Below are positions 1-7,670 of a DNA stretch of 42,848 nt, piece after piece. The DNA is taken from the NCBI RefSeq assembly GCF_005938675.2, contig NZ_VCCH02000073.1, positions 1-42,848 on the forward strand. Reading direction: 5' to 3'. Both the position numbers and the translations under genes were made by a program. Position 1 is the first letter of the stretch, and every line of letters begins with the position of its first letter. The DNA is from Mycobacterium sp. KBS0706. Lineage in GTDB: Bacteria; Pseudomonadota; Alphaproteobacteria; DSM-16000; Inquilinaceae. The notes below the pieces were generated by a model. That model saw nothing but the letters and a program-made list of their open reading frames with translations. It was not told where the DNA came from and searched no databases.

Positions 1-116
1 CGAAGCTGGTCCGGCGGACTTCGCACCGGGCAGGCCCGGGACCGCAATTTTTTCCAAGCGGCCGCCGCCCGACGGAGGGTAATGCAGGCCTCCCCGATAC
101 CGCCGGAGTCCTTGCC

Positions 117-608
117 ATGCCCACCTACCCATCCCTGCAGGCGGCCCTGTTCGCCGAGGGCCCGGCGCCGGATCGGGCCGGGAAGATGGCCCTCTATGGC
201 TGGCTGATCGGCGACTGGGAGATGGAGACCCGTCTGTTCGCCGAGGACGGCACCGCCACGCCCGGCCACGGCGAGATCCATTTCGGCTGGGCGCTGCAGG
301 GCCGCGCCATCCAGGATGTCTGGATCCTGCCCGGCGCCTTCTTCGGCACCACCATCAGGATCTACGACCCTGGGATCGACGCCTGGCACATCCTGTGGCA
401 CGACCCGCTGAAGCAGCTCTACACCCGCCAGATCGGCCGGGCCGAGGGCCGCGACATCGTGCAACTCGGCCGGACCGATGACGGCGCCGCCTCCCGCTGG
501 AGCTTCCGCGAGATCACGCCGGATGCCTTCGTCTGGCGGGCCGAGCGGTCGCCCGACGGCGAGCGCGACTGGCGCCTGCTGGCCGAGTTCCGGGCCCGGC
601 GGGTCTGA
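117..608 (+). CDS. Conserved hypothetical protein, calycin/DUF1579-like
   Basis: A 163-residue soluble protein with no signal peptide and no membrane segment. Its sequence is rich in alternating aromatic and polar residues (GDWEMETRLF, GEIHFGWALQGRAIQDVWIL, YDPGIDAWHILWHDPL), the pattern of a small antiparallel beta-barrel such as the DUF1579/calycin-like proteins that pass for lipid or small-molecule binders. The ATG at 117 opens the frame; the Shine-Dalgarno is weak. A second small alpha+beta protein follows 64 bp downstream on the same strand, so the two may share a transcript. No catalytic motif is visible and no function should be assigned. The coding status is solid (GC3-rich, good length); the fold suggestion is an inference from the strand pattern. 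Confidence 0.75.
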   Translation: MPTYPSLQAALFAEGPAPDRAGKMALYGWLIGDWEMETRLFAEDGTATPGHGEIHFGWALQGRAIQDVWILPGAFFGTTIRIYDPGIDAWHILWHDPLKQLYTRQIGRAEGRDIVQLGRTDDGAASRWSFREITPDAFVWRAERSPDGERDWRLLAEFRARRV

Positions 609-672
609 GGGCTGGCCGTGCGGCCGCATCGGTCTAGACTGACTCCGTCCCCGCAACCCGGAGAGGCCTGCG

Positions 673-1110
673 ATGTCGGATGACGAGCGCGCGATCCGCG
701 ACCTGGTCGACACCTGGATGGCGGCCAGCAAGGCCGGCGACACGGCGACCGTCCTGAGCCTGATGTCGGACGACGTCGTCTTCATGGTCCCCGGCCACGA
801 GCCCTTCGGCAAAGAGGCCTTCGCCGCCGCTTCGGCCGGCCAGTCGGAGTTCCGCATCGACGGCCGCGGCGAGATCCGCGAGTTGCAGGTGCTGGGCGAC
901 TGGGCCTGGCTGCGCAGCCATCTCGACATCACCATGATCCCGCCGGTCGGCCAGCCGGTGCGGCGCGCGGGCTGGACCCTGACCATCCTGAAGAAGCAGC
1001 CGGACGGACGCTGGCTGCTGACCCGCGACGCCAACCTGCTGACCGTGCAGCCGGCTCCGACCGGAGGGGACGAGCTCCCGCTGATACCGGAGACGTATCA
1101 AACCGAGTAG
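673..1110 (+). CDS. SnoaL-like / DUF4440 (NTF2-fold) protein
   Basis: A 145-residue protein with the hallmarks of the SgcJ/EcaC-type NTF2-like family. An N-terminal helix (DERAIRDLVDTWMAASKAGD, residues 3-22) is followed by the turn LMSDDVVFMVPGHEPFGKEAF and a curved sheet ending in DGRWLLTRDANLL. Proteins of this family form small cone-shaped dimers; some are polyketide cyclases or isomerases, many are of unknown role, and the family name oxidoreductase seen in databases has little support. The ATG at 673 follows the Shine-Dalgarno-like GGAGAGG about 6 bases upstream. Context (a calycin-like protein before, a hydrolase-fold protein after) gives no pathway. Family assignment is confident; activity is unknown. 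Confidence 0.85.
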   Translation: MSDDERAIRDLVDTWMAASKAGDTATVLSLMSDDVVFMVPGHEPFGKEAFAAASAGQSEFRIDGRGEIRELQVLGDWAWLRSHLDITMIPPVGQPVRRAGWTLTILKKQPDGRWLLTRDANLLTVQPAPTGGDELPLIPETYQTE

Positions 1111-1178
1111 AAGCGATATTTGATCGATCAGACGCGGATCGCCAAAGAGGACCGGAGCCCACCAGCCCGGAGGAAACC

Positions 1179-2252
1179 GTGTCCGTCCTGCGCGCATCCC
1201 GCGCCGCCGTCCTTGTCACTGCCCTCGCCGCGGCTCCGGCGGAAGCGGCCCCCGATCTGGTCCGCGAGGAGCTGCGGGCCACGACCGCGGACGGCATCGG
1301 CATCCGCATCCGCGAGGTCCGGCCCCGCGCCGGCGCCACGGGGGAGCCGATCATCCTGGTCCATGGCGCCCGGGTGCCCGGGATCGCCTCCTTCGACCTC
1401 GACGTGCCCGGCGGCTCGCTGGCCGCGGATCTGGCCGAGCGGCTGGGCCGCGTTGTCTACGTCATGGATGCGCGCGGCTATGGCGGCTCCGACCGGCCGG
1501 CGGCGATGGACCGGCCGGCGGCCGAGAGCCGGCCGCTGTCCCGCGGCCATGAGGTGGTGCGCGACATCGATGCGGTGGCCCGCGCGGCGGCGCAGCGCAC
1601 CGGCTCGGACAGAGTCGCCCTGGTCGGCTGGGCCACCGGCGGCATGTGGTCGGCCTGGTACGCCTCGCTCTGGCCCGGGCGGGTCGGCCATCTGGTCGTG
1701 CTGAACGCGCTCTATGGCGGCGCCGACCAGCATCCGACGCTGGGCCCCGGCTCTCCCGCCGCCGATCCCGACCGCCCGGACCGGCTGAGCCCGACAGTCG
1801 GCGGCTACACGCTGAGCACGGCGGCGGCGCTGTTCCCGTCCTGGGACCGCACCATCCCGGCCGAGGACAAGGCCAGCTGGCGCGCTCCGGCCGTCGCCGA
1901 GGCCTATGCCCGGGCGGCGCTGGCCAGCGACCCGGCCTCGGACAGGCGCGATTCCCCGGCCTTCCGCGCCCCGGCCGGCGCCACCGAGGACAGCTTCCTG
2001 CAGGCGAACGGGCGCCGGCTGTTCGACGCCGGCTCGATCACCGCGCCCGTCCTGCTGATCCGCTCCGAGCATGATTTCTGGAGCCGGCCGGAGGACATGG
2101 CCGCCTTCGCCCATGACGCAACGCGGTCCGACGGCGTGCGGAGCCTGACCCTGCCCGGCGCCACCCATTACGTGCATCTCGACCGCCCCGAGCGCGGCCG
2201 AGACGCGCTGATCGCGGAGATCGCCGCGTTCCTGGGACCGCAGGCGGACTAA
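1179..2252 (+). CDS. Exported alpha/beta-hydrolase-fold protein lacking the catalytic serine
   Basis: A 357-residue protein starting at GTG 1179, 4 bases after GGAGG. Residues 1-24 look like a Sec signal peptide ending in APAEAA, so the mature protein is probably periplasmic. The alpha/beta-hydrolase core is recognisable: oxyanion-loop HG in LVHGARVPG (61-68), the MDARGYGGSDRP segment (96-107), the nucleophile elbow LVGWATGG (148-155), acid Asp299 in RSEHDFW, and His330 in GATHYVH. The elbow consensus is G-x-S-x-G-G, but here the nucleophile position, residue 152 (bases 1632-1634, GCC), is alanine. Asp and His remain, so it could be a pseudoenzyme, a binding protein, or an enzyme with another mechanism. 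The stop codon region overlaps by 4 bp with the convergent GST pseudogene. Confidence 0.85.
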   Translation: MSVLRASRAAVLVTALAAAPAEAAPDLVREELRATTADGIGIRIREVRPRAGATGEPIILVHGARVPGIASFDLDVPGGSLAADLAERLGRVVYVMDARGYGGSDRPAAMDRPAAESRPLSRGHEVVRDIDAVARAAAQRTGSDRVALVGWATGGMWSAWYASLWPGRVGHLVVLNALYGGADQHPTLGPGSPAADPDRPDRLSPTVGGYTLSTAAALFPSWDRTIPAEDKASWRAPAVAEAYARAALASDPASDRRDSPAFRAPAGATEDSFLQANGRRLFDAGSITAPVLLIRSEHDFWSRPEDMAAFAHDATRSDGVRSLTLPGATHYVHLDRPERGRDALIAEIAAFLGPQAD

Positions 2253-2739
2253 TACGCCAGCCGGCCGTACATGTCGTCGAACGGCATCATCACATGCTGG
2301 CGATAGGCCGGCCGCTCGGCCAGGCGGGCGTACCAGGCGCGGACATGCGGCACGGCCGGCGTCTCCAGCCCCATGCCGAAATAGCGGTACAGCACGGTGC
2401 CGGCCGGGATGTCGGCCAGGCCGAAGTTGTCGCCCGCCAGGAAGTGCCGGCCGGCCAGATGCTCGTCGAGCAGCCGGAAGTGGCCCGCGCAGGCCTCCTG
2501 CCTGCGGGCCACAAGCTCGCGGTTGCGCTCGGCCTCCGGCGTCCGCCAATGGCCCCAGAACAGGTCCATGAAGTCGCGTTGCAGCGTCGCCAGCGACCAG
2601 TCCATCCAGCGGTCGGACAGCGACCGCTCGGCCGGGTCCGCCGGCCGGTATGTGCTCATGCGGCAGGCCAAGCTCGCCCACCCAGCCACATCACCTTCTG
2701 CACGTTGAAGGCGTTGCGCCGGCCCCAGATCGTCAGCAT
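2249..2739 (-). pseudogene. Glutathione S-transferase, frameshifted and internally deleted
   Basis: All parts of a GST are present but in three frames. Frame one starts at ATG 2739 and reads MLTIWGRRNAFNVQKVMWL, a typical GST N-terminus. An extra G in the GGG at 2681-2683 then shifts the frame; frame two reads VGELGLPHEHIPAGG. The third frame resumes at TYRPADPAERSLSDRWMDW and runs through the all-alpha C-terminal domain to TAG at 2249. From family knowledge about 50 residues of the thioredoxin-like domain are missing between these points. The 16 bases at 2638-2653 code both for HIPAG in one frame and TYRPA in the next, as expected for deletion between short direct repeats. The gene lies 2 bp behind the TetR gene with a good GGGGAG Shine-Dalgarno. 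The open frame from GTG 2689 gives a 146-residue C-terminal piece, unlikely to bind glutathione. Confidence 0.85.
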
Positions 2740-2741
2740 CC

Positions 2742-3347
2742 CTATCTCCCCGGTCGTCCCGTCAGCACGTCGTCATAGATCGTCAGGTAGCGCAGCCGCT
2801 CCGGCCGCGGCTCGCGGAAGGCCATGGCGTAGTAGCCGATCTGGTGGAAATAGCTGACCCGGGTGCGGATCAGCGCCTCGTCGCCGTCATAGCCCATCTG
2901 GTCGAAGGCGCGGCGCAGCAGACCCATGCGGTGGTCGTCGGCGCCCTGCACCGCCCGCGCCACCTCCTTCGAGGCGCGGCCCCAATCGCGCACCGCCATG
3001 TCCAGCGCCGGGCTGAACGGGTCCTCGTCGACCCAGACGTTGCGGAAGGCGCGGAACAGGGCCGTGCCCTCGAGGTCGGTGCGGCCCTCCAGCGCCTCGA
3101 AGGGCGCGCAGTTGCGGCGGCGCCATTCCGCCAAGAGCGCCGCCAGCAGGTCCTTCAGGCCCTTGAAGTGGAAGTAGAAGCTGCCGCGCGTCACCTTCAG
3201 CGTCGTCGCCAGCCGGTCGACCTTGACGCTGGCGACGCCGCCCTTCTCCAGCACCTTCAGCGCGGCGCGGATCCAGTCCTCGCGGCTCAGCGTCCGGCGC
3301 CCGTTTCCCGCCTCCGCCGTCGCTTTGCTGTTCTTCGCTGTCGCCAA
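2742..3347 (-). CDS. TetR/AcrR family transcriptional regulator
   Basis: A 201-residue regulator. Residues 15-65 carry the TetR helix-turn-helix: LSREDWIRAALKVLEKGG, then VKVDRLATTLKVTRGSFYFH, then FKGLKDLLAALLAEW. The C-terminal ligand domain (FRAFRNVWVDEDPFSPALDM ... YYAMAFREPRPERL) resembles the class often met beside oxidoreductases. No ATG fits: the best start is TTG at 3347, 8 bases behind GAGGA. The frame stays open far upstream, but that is antisense noise over the divergent operon. It is transcribed away from the flavoprotein operon at 3474 across a 126-bp gap, the usual arrangement for a regulator of its neighbour, and is followed 2 bp later by the broken GST. That it represses the oxidase operon is an inference. 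Confidence 0.88.
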   Translation of the reverse strand: MATAKNSKATAEAGNGRRTLSREDWIRAALKVLEKGGVASVKVDRLATTLKVTRGSFYFHFKGLKDLLAALLAEWRRRNCAPFEALEGRTDLEGTALFRAFRNVWVDEDPFSPALDMAVRDWGRASKEVARAVQGADDHRMGLLRRAFDQMGYDGDEALIRTRVSYFHQIGYYAMAFREPRPERLRYLTIYDDVLTGRPGR

Positions 3348-3473
3348 TGCGTCCGTCCTCGATCGGTGCCGGCGGTAGCCTTGCGTCACCAGCCAGATGC
3401 CGGCCCCACCCTGTATGGCGATATCCTGCAAGGCAAGAGGGGACCGGACGCCGCGTCGGAGAAGAAGCCAGCC

Positions 3474-5081
3474 ATGTCCCATCCACCGATCGACCCGAAA
3501 TCGGTCGCCGGGAAGACCCCGGAGGTCGAACGCCATGTCCAGCTTCTCGTCATCGGCGCCGGCCCGGCCGGCATCGCCGCGGCGGCCGAGGCGGCGGAGC
3601 GCGGGCTGGAGGTGCTCCTGGTCGACGAGAACCCGGTCGACGGCGCCCTGGTCGGCATGGATGTCCCGCTGCATTTCGGCGGCCGCGCCACCGCCGCGGT
3701 GAACACGCCCGGCCGGCTGCTGGAGACGTTCCTCGAAGCCCAGCCGGAGTTGGTGGAGCTGTTCGACAAGGGCGTCGAGGTGCTGCTGCAGACCACGGTC
3801 TGGGGCCTGTTCGCCAACGCCCCCGGGGTGCAGTGGATGCCGGGCCCCGTCGCCGGCCTGGCCGACACCGACCGGTCCTGGCTGGTCGGCTTCGACCGCG
3901 TCGTGGTGGCCGCCGGCCGGCGCGACCTGGGCATGTCCTTCCCGGGTTGGGACCTGCCCGGGGTGATGGGCGTGACCGCGGCACACCGGCTGATTGCCGG
4001 CTACGACGCCTTCGCCGGCCGGCGCCTCTTGATCCTGGGCACCGGCGCCGAGGCGCTGGACCTGGCCCTGACCGCGCTGGGCCGCGGGCTGGAGGTCGCC
4101 GGGCTGGTCGAGGTGGCGGAGCAGCCGGTCGGCCCCGCCGAGCTGGTCGAGGCAGTCGGGGCCCACGGCGTGCCGGTGCTGACCGGCCATGTGATCAAGG
4201 TGGCGTCGGGCAATGTCGAGGGCGTCACCACCGCGACGCTGGTGCGGGTCGATGGCGGCCTGTCGCCGGTGCCGGGCAGCGAGCGCGACATCGCCTGCGA
4301 CACCGTCGCGCTCGGCATCGGCACGGTGCCGAACATCGAGCTGCTGGCGGCGCTGGACGCGAAGCTGGTGCACGACCCGGACCGCGGCGGCCATGTGCCG
4401 GTGACCGAGGCCGACGGCCGCACCGCCCTGCCCTTCGCCTATGCGGTCGGCGACTGCGCCGGCATCCATGCGGCCAAATCGGTCGACCCCGCCGTGGCGC
4501 GGCAGGAGGGCCGGGTGGCGGCGATCGCCGCGGCGGCGTCGCTGGGCCAGGTGGCCGAAGGCGACGTGACCGCCGCCCGCGCCGGGCTGGCGCAGCCGGT
4601 CAAGGGCGGCGGCGACCACCGCATGACCTGGCTGAAGGCGCTGCTCAACACCGGCGGGCTCGACGTGCTGGTGTGCCAGTGCGAGGAGGTCAGCCGAGGC
4701 GAGCTCCTGGACATCAGCCCGCCGCGCTATCTCGAGCGCGTGTCGAACAAGATGGCCACGCGGTCGCTGACCACGCTGCTCGAGGACGGTCCGGTCAACC
4801 AGGACCAGGTCAAGCGCCTGACCCGCGCCGGCATGGGGCTGTGCCAGGGCCGCCGCTGCCGCGAGCAGGTGGCGATGCTGCTGGCCCTGTCGTCCCATGT
4901 CGATGTCGGCCAGGTGCCGCTGGCCAGCTATCGCCCGCCGGTGCGGCCGCTGCCGCTGAAGGTGCTGTGGCCGCAGGACGAGGCCGCGGTGGTGCGGCAG
5001 GAATGGGATTCCTGGTTCGGCATCGAGAGCCAGTGGGTGCCGTGGTGGGACATCCCCACCGGCGCTGAGAAGAAAGGCTGA
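3474..5081 (+). CDS. FAD/NAD(P)-binding oxidoreductase with BFD-like [2Fe-2S] domain (OoxA/HcnB-like)
   Basis: A 535-residue flavoprotein like the A subunits of opine oxidases, HcnB and D-hydroxyproline dehydrogenase. FAD-binding LVIGAGPAGIAAAA is at residues 25-38; a second Rossmann site LILGTGAEALDLA at 186-198; FAD/acceptor motif YAVGDCAG at 323-330. The C-terminal domain has C401-x-C403 (VCQCEEV) and C457-x4-C462 (GLCQGRRC), the four cysteines of a bacterioferritin-associated-ferredoxin-type [2Fe-2S] site. The spacing between pairs is 53 residues, about 20 more than I expect, and a 55-residue tail rich in Trp and Pro follows. ATG 3474 sits behind GGAGAAGAAG; the frame is open further up without a better start. 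The gene is followed after 15 bp by its presumed partner. Substrate is unknown: an amino acid or opine-like secondary amine is the best guess. Confidence 0.85.
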   Translation: MSHPPIDPKSVAGKTPEVERHVQLLVIGAGPAGIAAAAEAAERGLEVLLVDENPVDGALVGMDVPLHFGGRATAAVNTPGRLLETFLEAQPELVELFDKGVEVLLQTTVWGLFANAPGVQWMPGPVAGLADTDRSWLVGFDRVVVAAGRRDLGMSFPGWDLPGVMGVTAAHRLIAGYDAFAGRRLLILGTGAEALDLALTALGRGLEVAGLVEVAEQPVGPAELVEAVGAHGVPVLTGHVIKVASGNVEGVTTATLVRVDGGLSPVPGSERDIACDTVALGIGTVPNIELLAALDAKLVHDPDRGGHVPVTEADGRTALPFAYAVGDCAGIHAAKSVDPAVARQEGRVAAIAAAASLGQVAEGDVTAARAGLAQPVKGGGDHRMTWLKALLNTGGLDVLVCQCEEVSRGELLDISPPRYLERVSNKMATRSLTTLLEDGPVNQDQVKRLTRAGMGLCQGRRCREQVAMLLALSSHVDVGQVPLASYRPPVRPLPLKVLWPQDEAAVVRQEWDSWFGIESQWVPWWDIPTGAEKKG

Positions 5082-5096
5082 GGCGGAGGGCGGATC

Positions 5097-6251
5097 ATGG
5101 CAGAGACGAAGAACGGCGCCTCGGTCGTCATCATCGGCGGCGGCGTCACGGGCTTGAGCACGGCATGGTGGCTGGCGCGCGGCGGTATCGACGTGCTGGT
5201 GCTGGAGAAGGGCATCATCGGCTGGGAGGCCTCGGGCCGCAATGGCGGCGGCTGCACCCATCCTCAAAGTCCGCTGTTCCCGGAGGAGCAGCGGCTGTGG
5301 CCGCAGATGGACGAGTTGCTGGGCTATCCGACCGAGCACCAGAAGCACCGGCTGAAGATCGTCCTGCACGAATCCGACGTCGAGTTCATGCTCGGCTGGG
5401 TCCGGATGGGCGAGAAGCAGGGCTTCCACTACGACACCCTGGACGGCAAGCAGATCCGCGAGCTGGCGCCGCTGGCCGGCGACACGGTCGAGCGCGGCTA
5501 CCTGCTGAAATATGGCGGCCATGCCAACCCGCAGCGCACCAGCCAAGCCTATGCCTGGGCGCTGCAGGACCTGGGCGGCCGCATCCTGCAGCATTGCACC
5601 GTGACCGGCTTCGACACCGCAGGCGGCAAGGTGACCAGGGTGCGCACCGATCGCGGCGATTTCGGCTGTGACCATGTGCTGATCGCCGCCGGGCCGCAGA
5701 CCGGCCTGTTGGCCGAGATGCTGGGCGTCGACCTGCCCGTCGCCTCCGGCCGGGCCGAGATGATCGTCACCGAGCCGCTGCCGGCGATGCCGATGAGCGG
5801 GGTCGACGGCAACGGCCTGTACGGGCGGCAGACGCTGCGCGGCAACCTGGTCTATGGCGGCGGCCCGCATGAATGGCTGCCGCCGGTCGACCTGAAGACG
5901 CCGCCGAAGCCGTCCAGCCCGCTGCTGCGCAACATCGGCCGGCGGCTGATGGAGCTGTTCCCCAAGGCCGCCCATGTGCGGATGATCCGCAGCTGGTCGG
6001 GCGTGATCGAGAACACGCCCGACGGGCGCGCGGTGATCGACTGGATGCCGGGCTTCGACAACGCCATCGTCGCGACGATGTCGAGCGTCGGCTTCGGCCT
6101 GTCGCCGGCCAGCGGCCACGCAATCCGCGACCTGATCGTCGACGGCGCCTGCAGCTTCGCCGACCTGTCGACGATGCGCCTCGACCGCTTCGCCGGCCTG
6201 CCGGAGGACTGGCGCGAAGCCCAGGGCTGGCTGCCGCCGGTGGCGGCGTAG
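5097..6251 (+). CDS. DAO-family FAD-dependent oxidoreductase (OoxB/HcnC/SoxB-like)
   Basis: A 384-residue flavoprotein of the D-amino-acid oxidase/sarcosine oxidase family. The N-terminal FAD site is VVIIGGGVTGLSTAWWLA (residues 10-27), followed by LEKGIIGWEASGRNGGG (38-54), the family signature after strand 2. The C-terminal cofactor loop SWSGVIENTPDG and the TMSSVGFGLSPASG segment complete the fold. Its length matches HcnC/OoxB-type subunits, which hold the substrate-oxidising FAD. It starts 15 bp after the BFD-type flavoprotein, behind GGCGGAGGG, so the two are one operon and probably one membrane-associated or soluble complex that oxidises an amine to an imine and passes electrons on. The third small [2Fe-2S] subunit (HcnA-like) found in several such complexes is absent here. 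No terminator is obvious before the convergent permease gene. Confidence 0.88.
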   Translation: MAETKNGASVVIIGGGVTGLSTAWWLARGGIDVLVLEKGIIGWEASGRNGGGCTHPQSPLFPEEQRLWPQMDELLGYPTEHQKHRLKIVLHESDVEFMLGWVRMGEKQGFHYDTLDGKQIRELAPLAGDTVERGYLLKYGGHANPQRTSQAYAWALQDLGGRILQHCTVTGFDTAGGKVTRVRTDRGDFGCDHVLIAAGPQTGLLAEMLGVDLPVASGRAEMIVTEPLPAMPMSGVDGNGLYGRQTLRGNLVYGGGPHEWLPPVDLKTPPKPSSPLLRNIGRRLMELFPKAAHVRMIRSWSGVIENTPDGRAVIDWMPGFDNAIVATMSSVGFGLSPASGHAIRDLIVDGACSFADLSTMRLDRFAGLPEDWREAQGWLPPVAA

Positions 6252-6299
6252 CCGTTCCCTTTCCTTTTTGACAGGGGGTGTATCGGGCTGCTCGGATCT

Positions 6300-7385
6300 C
6301 TACGGCCGGCCTTCAACCGGGGGCTGGCGCAGCCACTCGACGAACAGAACGTAGCCGACGGCCAGCAGCACGGGCCCGACAAACAGGCCGAGAAGGCCGT
6401 CGGCAATCATGCCGCCGATGACGCCGACCAGGATGACCGGCATCGGCACATCCAGTCTGCGGCCGAGCAACAATGGCTTGAGGACGTTGTCGCTGAGCCC
6501 GGCGACGAGGGTCCACACCGAAAAGATGATCGCCGGCGTCGTCGCTTCGGTCGCGAGGACATAGGCTATGACAGGCAGCGTCAGCAGCGTCGCCGGCACC
6601 TGCACGATACCCAGCAAAAGCGTCCCCAGCGTCAATATGCCGGCTGCCGAAAGGCCGATGGCGAAGAAGCCGACCCCGATGAGCAGCGACTGGATCACCG
6701 CGACGCCGACAATACCCAGCGCCACGCCGCGGATCGTCGCGGCGGTCAGCGCAACCAGCCGGCTCCCGCGCGCCCTGCTGCCGGTGACATGCTCCAGCAG
6801 GCGATGAGCGAATTCGGCGGCAGTCTCGCCATAGGCGACGATCACAGCAGCGATCGCGAAAGAGAGGGCGAACGACAGTTCGCTGGCGGCCAGGCCACCG
6901 GCGAACGACACCAGCCATGCTCCAAATCCGCTCAATACCTCGCGGTATTCGGCCAGCGCCGCCGGCAGGTTGCTGGCGGCGAGCGTCCAGGCATCCGTCA
7001 GCTTGTGGCCGACCAGCGGGATGTCGGCGAGCCCGGGTGGCGCGGGCGGCGCGGTCAGGCTCTGATCCTGCAAGCCCAAGGCAAGTGCGTACAGGGAAGA
7101 CGCAAGCCAGGTCACCACCGCGAACATCGGAACCAGCATCACCACCACCCCGACCAGCCCGACCAGCAGCGCCGACCAGCGATTGCCGAGCCAGACGACC
7201 AGGCGTGCATGCAGCGGGTACAGCAACACCGCCAGGATCACCGACCAGAGCAGGATGCCGGCAAAGGGCAATATGATTCGGCCGCAGGCGAAGATCAGCA
7301 AGGCCAGCAGCCCGAGGCGAAGCGCAGCATCCAGCAGGGTCGAGCGCGAAGGCGGGTTATCAGAGGTCGGCCCGTCCGGGTTCAT
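6300..7385 (-). CDS. AI-2E family (UPF0118/PerM-like) membrane permease
   Basis: A 361-residue integral membrane protein with the AI-2E exporter layout. Two N-terminal hydrophobic segments (LGLLALLIFACGRIILPF and ILLWSVILAVLLYPLHARL) are followed by one near residue 65-90, a long soluble stretch (residues about 95-145), and a C-terminal block of four to five segments including GIVGVAVIQSLLIGVGFFAI and the conserved PVILVGVIGGMIADGLLGLF. The family includes the quorum-signal exporter TqsA, but most members are general or Na+/H+-linked transporters, so no substrate is claimed. ATG 7385 is chosen because AGAGGA lies 8 bases upstream; a GTG six codons earlier lacks a good site. It diverges from the hlyD-like operon across 285 bp. 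GC is somewhat lower than in the flanks. Confidence 0.88.
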   Translation of the reverse strand: MNPDGPTSDNPPSRSTLLDAALRLGLLALLIFACGRIILPFAGILLWSVILAVLLYPLHARLVVWLGNRWSALLVGLVGVVVMLVPMFAVVTWLASSLYALALGLQDQSLTAPPAPPGLADIPLVGHKLTDAWTLAASNLPAALAEYREVLSGFGAWLVSFAGGLAASELSFALSFAIAAVIVAYGETAAEFAHRLLEHVTGSRARGSRLVALTAATIRGVALGIVGVAVIQSLLIGVGFFAIGLSAAGILTLGTLLLGIVQVPATLLTLPVIAYVLATEATTPAIIFSVWTLVAGLSDNVLKPLLLGRRLDVPMPVILVGVIGGMIADGLLGLFVGPVLLAVGYVLFVEWLRQPPVEGRP

Positions 7386-7670
7386 TGTCTGCGTCCTCTT
7401 CACCCAAGCGAAAGGGTCGTCCCGTCATCCGCCTGGCTGCCGTCGAGCGCGTCATCCTCAGGTTGGCCAATGGCCGGCCAGGCAAGTTTAGGGCGCAGGA
7501 TTTCCGACGACTTTGCTCTGGAGCAAAATTGCGTGCGGATCGATGCCGTAACTTGATCGTCAAATTGGCTCAATCGCCGCGGATCCGTGATCCTGCAACG
7601 CGCTTTCCGGTGCCGACGGGGCAAGGTGCCAGCGGCCGGGCCTGAAGCTTGAAAGTGTGCGGGCGGCAGC

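Noticed and set aside
15..53. Terminator-like stem (CCGGGC AG GCCCGG) followed by a T-run
   Set aside because: The stem ends 8 bases before the T-run and the loop would be only 2-4 bases; too weak to list.
2742..6119. Very long antisense open frame (1,125 codons) under the flavoprotein operon, and several others such as 1128-2681, 7560-8978 and 18998-21205
   Set aside because: Low-complexity Arg/Gly/His/Gln-rich translations and third-position bias on the other strand show these are shadows of real genes. Only the last 201 codons of the first one are a gene (TetR).
7386..7670. Short plus-strand frame 7385-7645 in the divergent gap before the HlyD gene
   Set aside because: No ribosome site, no motif, overlaps the 5-prime end of the AI-2E gene; the 285-bp gap is better read as a two-way promoter region.
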